The position numbers and the translations under genes were made by a program. 17,076 bases of DNA from Flemingiibacterium sp045586505. GTDB taxonomy: Bacteria > Bacillota > Clostridia > Oscillospirales > CAG-272. The DNA lies in assembly GCA_045586505.1 (NCBI GenBank), contig JAZNAL010000042.1:1-17076 (forward strand), in the 5' to 3' direction. The notes below the pieces were generated by a model. The model was not told the origin of the DNA, did not search any database, and saw only the letters and a list, made by a program, of their open reading frames with translations. This document shows, in pieces, positions 13,055 through 17,076 of the stretch (position 1 is the stretch's first letter; each line of letters opens with the position of its first letter).

Positions 13055-14926
13055 ATGGATAAGCTTACACCGAAGGAAGCCGCAGAACGATTACTTAAAC
13101 GTGTGGAAAAGCCCGGACGTTATACCGGCGGCGAGTACGGTCAGATAATCAAGGATAAAACAAAGGTGCGGGCAAGATTTGCGTTTTGCTTCCCCGATAC
13201 CTATGAAATAGGTATGTCGAATCTCGGCATACGCATACTTTACGGCGCGATCAACGAGCATCCCGATCTGTGGTGCGAACGCGCGTATTCACCGTGGGTG
13301 GATATGGAGGAGCAGCTTCGCAAGTATGATATTCCTCTGTACGCTCACGAAAGCGGCGACGCACTGCGGGATTTCGACTTTGTGGGATTCACCTTGCAGT
13401 ATGAGCTGTGTTATACTAATGTGCTTAACGCTTTGGAGCTTGCGGGGATACCGCTTCTTTCAAGTGAACGCACGGATGATATGCCCATAGTTATCGGCGG
13501 CGGTCCCTGCTCCTATAACGCGGAGCCTATTGCGGACTTTTTTGATGTATTCTCTATTGGCGAGGGTGAGGAAGCACTTCCGGAGATCATGCATCTTTAT
13601 GCGGATATGAAGGATTCTGGTGAGTACACCCGCCAGGAGTTCCTGCACCGCGCGGCGAAGCTTGATGGATTCTACGTGCCGTCACTGTATGAGGTGACCT
13701 ATAACGAAAACGGTACGGTTAAGGCGTATACCCCGAAATATGACGATATCCCGACGAAGATCACCAAGCGTATTATAAAGGATATGGATAAGGCATATTT
13801 TCCTGACCGTTTCGTTATGCCGTATATCGAGACAGTTCACGACCGCATTATGCTGGAGGTTTATCGCGGATGTATTCGCGGCTGCCGTTTCTGCCAGGCT
13901 GGAATGGTGTACCGTCCCATCCGGGAAAAATCCGTTGAGGTGCTTGACCGACAGGCGCGTGCGCTCCGTGAGACTACCGGCTACGATGAAATTTCGCTGT
14001 CTTCGCTCAGTATCAGCGACTATTCGGAGATCGAGGGACTTTGCGACACTCTGCTCAAATGGACGGACGCGGCGAAGGTCAACCTTTCGCTTCCTTCCAT
14101 GCGTCTCGATATGTTTACAAAGGAGCTGATGGACAAGATCTCCACGGTGCGCTCGTCGGGACTTACCTTTGCACCTGAGGCGGGTACGCAAAGACTGCGC
14201 GATGCAATAAACAAAAATGTGACCGAGGAGGATCTGCTCCGCGCCTGCCGTGTGGCATTCGAGGCGGGGAAGAACCAGGTCAAGCTATATTTTATGCTTG
14301 GTCTGCCTACTGAAACCGATGAGGATATTGCGGGAATCGCAGAGCTTGCAAAGCGTGTGGTGGATACCTATTATGATGTGATGCGCGGAGTCAAGGGAAG
14401 AAAAGCGCCGACGGTTACCATCAGTGTGGCGTGCTTTATTCCCAAGCCCTTTACCGCGTTTCAGTGGGAAGCGCAGGATACGCTTGCCGAGCTTGACCGA
14501 AAGCAGAGATTGCTTCGCTCAAAGATCAACGACCCCAAGATCAAATACAATTACCACGATGCCGAGGTCTCGCTTATCGAGGCGGTGTTTGCACGCGGTG
14601 ACCGTCGTCTTGCACCGGTACTGCTGGAAGCGCAGAAGCGCGGTATGAAATTTGACGCGTGGGAAGAATTTTTTAATTACTCGCATTGGATGCAGGTGTT
14701 CGCAGACTGCGGCGTGGATCCGTCCTTCTATGCGCATCGCGAGATCGGTGAGGACGAAGTGCTTGCCTGGGATATTATCGACTGCGGCGTGAACAAGGAA
14801 TTCCTGCTTCGCGAACGTCATAACGCATATAAATCCGAAACTAACCGCAACTGTGCCGAAAAATGTACGGGCTGCGGTGCAAATAAGCTGGGAGGTGAGC
14901 GTACATGGTGCAGCCGATGCCGATAA
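13055..14926 (+). CDS. TIGR03960-family B12-binding-like radical SAM protein
   Basis: The 623-residue product has an N-terminal B12-binding-like domain (about 25-200, with FCFPDTYEIGMSNLG and VIGGGPCSYNAEPIADFFD) and a radical SAM core. The iron-sulfur motif is C273-IRG-C277-RF-C280 in YRGCIRGCRFCQAG. The cobalamin-like domain lacks an obvious DxHxxG base-off motif. Five Cys near the C-terminus (600, 604, 607, 619, 622) could hold a second metal or cluster. The family is found across Firmicutes next to, or fused with, a DUF2344 (TIGR03936) protein; the reaction is not established, and a role in RNA modification is a guess from the family's frequent proximity to translation genes. AAAGGAACG precedes the ATG. 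The stop overlaps the next gene by 22 nt. No ribonuclease G or rplU follows, unlike in many relatives. Confidence 0.9.
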   Translation: MDKLTPKEAAERLLKRVEKPGRYTGGEYGQIIKDKTKVRARFAFCFPDTYEIGMSNLGIRILYGAINEHPDLWCERAYSPWVDMEEQLRKYDIPLYAHESGDALRDFDFVGFTLQYELCYTNVLNALELAGIPLLSSERTDDMPIVIGGGPCSYNAEPIADFFDVFSIGEGEEALPEIMHLYADMKDSGEYTRQEFLHRAAKLDGFYVPSLYEVTYNENGTVKAYTPKYDDIPTKITKRIIKDMDKAYFPDRFVMPYIETVHDRIMLEVYRGCIRGCRFCQAGMVYRPIREKSVEVLDRQARALRETTGYDEISLSSLSISDYSEIEGLCDTLLKWTDAAKVNLSLPSMRLDMFTKELMDKISTVRSSGLTFAPEAGTQRLRDAINKNVTEEDLLRACRVAFEAGKNQVKLYFMLGLPTETDEDIAGIAELAKRVVDTYYDVMRGVKGRKAPTVTISVACFIPKPFTAFQWEAQDTLAELDRKQRLLRSKINDPKIKYNYHDAEVSLIEAVFARGDRRLAPVLLEAQKRGMKFDAWEEFFNYSHWMQVFADCGVDPSFYAHREIGEDEVLAWDIIDCGVNKEFLLRERHNAYKSETNRNCAEKCTGCGANKLGGERTWCSRCR

Positions 14927-15585
14927 GAGCAATGTTTTATAAGATTGGAATGCTTCAATATATATCGCATCTCGATCTTGTACGTACGATGACGAGAAAT
15001 ATCACTCGTGCCGGTATTCCGGCGTGGTATTCCCAGGGCTTTAACCCGCGTCTCAAGCTGACGTTTTCGCTGCCGCTTTCCATTGGTACGGAGAGCGAGT
15101 GTGAGTTTTTCGATATCCGTCTGACCGAGCCGATGATGCTTGATGAAGTCAAGGCGCGGATAAATGCGGCGCTGACGTATGAGATGCAGATCACCGATAT
15201 TTATCAAAGTGACCGTAAGTTCAGCGAGATCGCATGGGCGGAGTATGAGATTCGCATGGTATCAAATGACCTAAGTGCCGGAGCAGCAGATGCGCTGGGT
15301 GAACTTTATACAAGTCCGCTTGTGGTGACCAAGCGCTCGAAATCCGGTGATAAGGAAGTAGACATTGCGCCTTACATCGATCTGCGCTCATGTGAATATG
15401 AGGACGGCGGAATCACTCTGCGCGCGCTATTGTCGGCGGACAGTGCTGGCTATCTGAATCCGGAATATCTTATAAAGGCGGCGGATTCAAAGTTGGGCAT
15501 TAAATTTGAAGATCCCTTTGCGGAGCACTATACGATCATGCGTCGTGAGGTTTATCTGGCGGATAAAAAAACCGTATTTCGCTAA
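14905..15585 (+). CDS. TIGR03936 radical SAM-linked protein (DUF2344)
   Basis: The 226-residue product opens with MFYKIGMLQYISHLDLVRTM, the family hallmark, followed by RAGIPAWYSQGFNPRLKLTFSLPLSIGTES. DUF2344 proteins occur as a separate gene after, or fused to, the TIGR03960 radical SAM protein, so the two almost certainly act together. The function is unproven. The start at 14905 is supported by GGAGGTGAGC (14891-14900), located inside the previous coding sequence, and the 22-nt overlap implies translational coupling. The TAA stop (15583-15585) shares two bases with the TAG of the convergent DUF4363 gene, so there is no intergenic terminator. Confidence 0.9.
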   Translation: MVQPMPIRAMFYKIGMLQYISHLDLVRTMTRNITRAGIPAWYSQGFNPRLKLTFSLPLSIGTESECEFFDIRLTEPMMLDEVKARINAALTYEMQITDIYQSDRKFSEIAWAEYEIRMVSNDLSAGAADALGELYTSPLVVTKRSKSGDKEVDIAPYIDLRSCEYEDGGITLRALLSADSAGYLNPEYLIKAADSKLGIKFEDPFAEHYTIMRREVYLADKKTVFR

Positions 15586-15935
15586 AATATGCTGTCAAGC
15601 GTGAATCGCTGATTATCACCTATGTGCTTCAGCGCGGCCTCGAGTATTGACAGCTGATAGGTGAAGTCCGGCTTTAAGCCGTAGTATTTATCCAACGCTA
15701 AAAGTGCGGTCTCGGCGCGTTCAAGGTCGAGTCTGTGTACTGAAAGTGCAATAATATCGCGACAGTTCTCCCATGCTGTAATCAGTTCTTTTATGGCATT
15801 GGCAGAGCTGTCGATTTTTATTGCTTCACACAGAAGGAGTAGCTCGTCGATTTTGTTTGTGACGTAGAAGGTGTTAACGGCTATCATTATACAAATAAGG
15901 AGTAATATTATTGAGGCAACTATAAAAGAACGCAT
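15582..15935 (-). CDS. DUF4363 family membrane-anchored protein
   Basis: The 117-residue product has one N-terminal membrane segment (about 3-25), then an all-helical domain rich in Leu/Ile/Ala with regularly placed acidic and basic residues (NKIDELLLLCEAIKI ... AETALLALDKYYGL). This matches DUF4363, a family of about 120 residues common in spore-forming Clostridia. It probably faces the outside. Its ATG overlaps the last base of the upstream DUF421 stop (TAATG), so the pair is co-translated. Such DUF421-DUF4363 pairs recur in Clostridia, which points to a joint membrane role; no biochemical function is known. Confidence 0.8.
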   Translation of the reverse strand: MRSFIVASIILLLICIMIAVNTFYVTNKIDELLLLCEAIKIDSSANAIKELITAWENCRDIIALSVHRLDLERAETALLALDKYYGLKPDFTYQLSILEAALKHIGDNQRFTLDSIF

Positions 15936-16600
15936 TATTTTTTAACAAGGTACTCCTTTCCCTCATCGTTAACAGTGAAAAGATAGACTTCATCAAGCGA
16001 AATCTTTTTTATAGCAAGACGTCTACTTAGCCAGTCGCGATCTTTCCCTATGAGTTCTAAGTCAAAATCACTTATAACGCCGTCAACGATAACGGCGTGT
16101 GCGATGCCGGATTCGCTGATCTTGGTTTTTAGATCGGCGGCGGTGGGTGGTGAGGCTGCACGCTTTGGTATGACTGAAAGTTGACCGTTGTGTTCGAGTA
16201 TTGCGTAATCCACCTCGGAAATATCGCCTATGCCCTCGATTCGAAGGGAGGACAAAAGCTCCTCGAGACTGATGCGTACCTTTGCGACTTCTTTTTGGTC
16301 AATTACGCCGTGCGAAATGAGGATATTGGGTTTTCCGTCGAAGATCGGTTTGAGAAATGGCAGCTTGGTAACGGCAAAAGAGAGTATCACTTCGATGGAC
16401 AGTAAAACTGCTATAGGAATGAGTGCGAAAGCAAATGGTATCTGGCTGTCGGTGATTGGCTGGGATGCGAGCTCGGATAAAAGAATAGTGGTTACAAGCT
16501 CAGAGAGCTGTAATTCGCCGATCTGACGCTTGCCCATGATGCGCATTGTGCCGACAAGCAGGGCATATATAAGGATAATACGGATGAAAATAGTGAGCAT
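15935..16600 (-). CDS. DUF421 (YetF-like) membrane protein
   Basis: The 221-residue product has three N-terminal membrane helices (about 1-20, 35-52, 58-78) and a soluble C-terminal part, the YetF layout. Family motifs are present: MGKRQIGELQLSELV and the soluble domain GKPNILISHGVIDQKEVAKVRISLEELLSSLR followed by ISEVDYAILEHNGQLSV. Related proteins (YetF, and 2Duf in Bacillus) affect spore inner-membrane properties, which fits a spore former, but that role is not shown for this copy. I chose ATG 16600 because AGAGGTG (16606-16612) lies 5 nt upstream and the first helix starts there; an in-frame ATG at 16648 has no ribosome binding site. It points away from the rRNA promoters on the other strand. 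Confidence 0.85.
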   Translation of the reverse strand: MLTIFIRIILIYALLVGTMRIMGKRQIGELQLSELVTTILLSELASQPITDSQIPFAFALIPIAVLLSIEVILSFAVTKLPFLKPIFDGKPNILISHGVIDQKEVAKVRISLEELLSSLRIEGIGDISEVDYAILEHNGQLSVIPKRAASPPTAADLKTKISESGIAHAVIVDGVISDFDLELIGKDRDWLSRRLAIKKISLDEVYLFTVNDEGKEYLVKK

Positions 16601-16605
16601 ATTGA

Positions 16606-16612
16606 CACCTCT
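16606..16612 (-). promoter_or_regulatory. Ribosome binding site fixing the DUF421 start
   Basis: On the minus strand AGAGGTG is followed after 5 nt by the ATG at 16600. The longer in-frame alternative (16648) has only an A-rich stretch before it. Confidence 0.8.
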
Positions 16613-16684
16613 GACAACAGTGTTTACTTGATTTGATGTATTATGCATTTTTGTTACAAAAGCGAAAAAATATTAAAATAAGTG

Positions 16685-16713
16685 TTGACAAATAAAATCT
16701 GTTGTGATATAAT
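16685..16713 (+). promoter_or_regulatory. rRNA operon promoter P1
   Basis: Perfect TTGACA (16685-16690), 17 nt, perfect TATAAT (16708-16713), with TGA before the -10 (extended -10). The sequence just upstream is A/T-rich, as an UP element would be. Confidence 0.92.
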
Positions 16714-16783
16714 ATTAAAGCTGTCCGCGAGAGACTTTAATCTTCCGCGAGCAAAAAAGTTTTAAAAAACTTTAGAAAACCTC

Positions 16784-16812
16784 TTGACAATAGCGATGAG
16801 ATGTGATATAAT
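16784..16812 (+). promoter_or_regulatory. rRNA operon promoter P2
   Basis: Perfect TTGACA (16784-16789), 17 nt, perfect TATAAT (16807-16812), extended TGA -10. Preceded by AAAAGTTTTAAAAAACTTT, an A/T-tract typical of an UP element. It lies 99 bp after P1. Confidence 0.92.
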
Positions 16813-16815
16813 AAT

Positions 16816-16852
16816 CGAGTCGCTGACAAAAGGTGACAGCAAGCAAGACTCG
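16816..16852 (+). other. Hairpin at the start of the P2 transcript
   Basis: CGAGTC (16816-16821) pairs with GACTCG (16847-16852), enclosing GCTG/CAGC. It spans the expected P2 start region and could block or pause transcription from P1, or protect the RNA 5' end. Confidence 0.5.
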
Positions 16853-16884
16853 AAGAAAGTTTGAAAAACTTTTCAGAAAAGTCT

Positions 16885-16913
16885 TGACAAAGCGAACAAG
16901 ATATGATATAATA
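16885..16913 (+). promoter_or_regulatory. rRNA operon promoter P3
   Basis: Perfect TTGACA (16885-16890), 17 nt, perfect TATAAT (16908-16913), extended TGA -10, with GAAAGTTTGAAAAACTTTT upstream. It lies 101 bp after P2 and is nearest to the expected 16S gene. Confidence 0.92.
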
Positions 16914-17076
16914 TCAAAGTCGCTAACCTAATTTAATTGGTCCTTGAAAATTGAACAACAAGAGATGGAAAAGAAGTACAAAGAAGTGAGGCATCGAGAG
17001 ATGCGCATGGAAGGTATAACGATAACAAAGAAATCTCGACAATTCTTTTGAACACGAACAAAAGGTAAATTAAGTA
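16914..17076 (+). other. Ribosomal RNA operon leader (16S gene beyond the window)
   Basis: Downstream of P3, TCCTTGAAAATTGAACAAC (16942-16960) is a sequence typical of Firmicute rRNA leaders and spacers, linked to antitermination and processing. A hairpin with a GNRA tetraloop, GCATC GAGA GATGC (16991-17004), follows. No protein-coding frame is evident. The 16S 5' end (an AGAGTTTGATC-type sequence) is not reached. A tRNA cluster downstream is a less likely alternative. Confidence 0.75.

Noticed and set aside
16630..16670. Sigma-G promoter for the DUF421 gene (CATAATA on the minus strand)
   Set aside because: The -10-like box is good, but I find no GNATR-type -35 box at the right distance.

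Overview
This window looks like chromosomal core sequence from a low-to-mid-GC, endospore-forming member of the Clostridia, most like the Ruminococcus/Oscillospiraceae group. The reasons are the rpoA-rplQ end of the ribosomal-protein cluster, the sporulation pair gpr-spoIIP, a DUF4364 protein, a CxxC-x17-CxxC zinc-ribbon protein, the TIGR03960/TIGR03936 radical SAM pair, and a YetF(DUF421)-DUF4363 pair. Taxonomy is inferred from gene content and protein style only.

Layout. 1-784: 3' end of rpoA, then rplQ and a strong terminator. 813-1526 (-): a RadC-family protein whose metal-binding motif is lost. 1805-3471 (+): a SigA-type promoter driving coaW (type II pantothenate kinase) and an ATGA-overlapping HAD phosphatase. 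3472-3732: a 261-bp, almost perfectly centred palindrome that fills exactly the space between two convergent stop codons. 3733-5904 (-): spoIIP and gpr, with a sigma-E-like promoter for spoIIP in the gap. 5905-6321: a divergent regulatory region with a palindrome, an extended -10 promoter and a folded leader. 6322-8010 (+): an orphan oligopeptide-type substrate-binding lipoprotein. 8107-8691 (+): DUF4364. 8692-9044: promoter and a leader containing a tRNA-like fold, ahead of the small zinc-ribbon protein (9045-9320) and its terminator. 9455-15585 (+): rlmB, a large membrane protein, and the radical SAM pair. 15582-16600 (-): DUF421 and DUF4363. 16685-17076: three tandem consensus promoters and the leader of what should be a ribosomal RNA operon; the 16S gene itself would start beyond the window.

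How the genes relate. Transcription/translation functions (rpoA, rplQ, rlmB, rrn promoters) alternate with sporulation functions. GPR degrades small acid-soluble spore proteins at germination, and SpoIIP cuts peptidoglycan during engulfment. CoaW supplies the first step of CoA synthesis. The radical SAM/DUF2344 pair is a conserved two-gene unit of unproven biochemical role.

The most striking item is the 870-residue protein at 10387-12999. It keeps the topology and order of a P1B-type ATPase (4 + 2 + 2 membrane helices, small A-like region, P/N-like region), but every catalytic motif I can place is missing or substituted, and it carries an acidic N-terminal tail of about 300 residues. It looks like a P-type ATPase pseudoenzyme. 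Other points for follow-up are the giant palindrome, the tRNA-like leader and the metal-site-less RadC. I see no CRISPR array, transposase or prophage gene.
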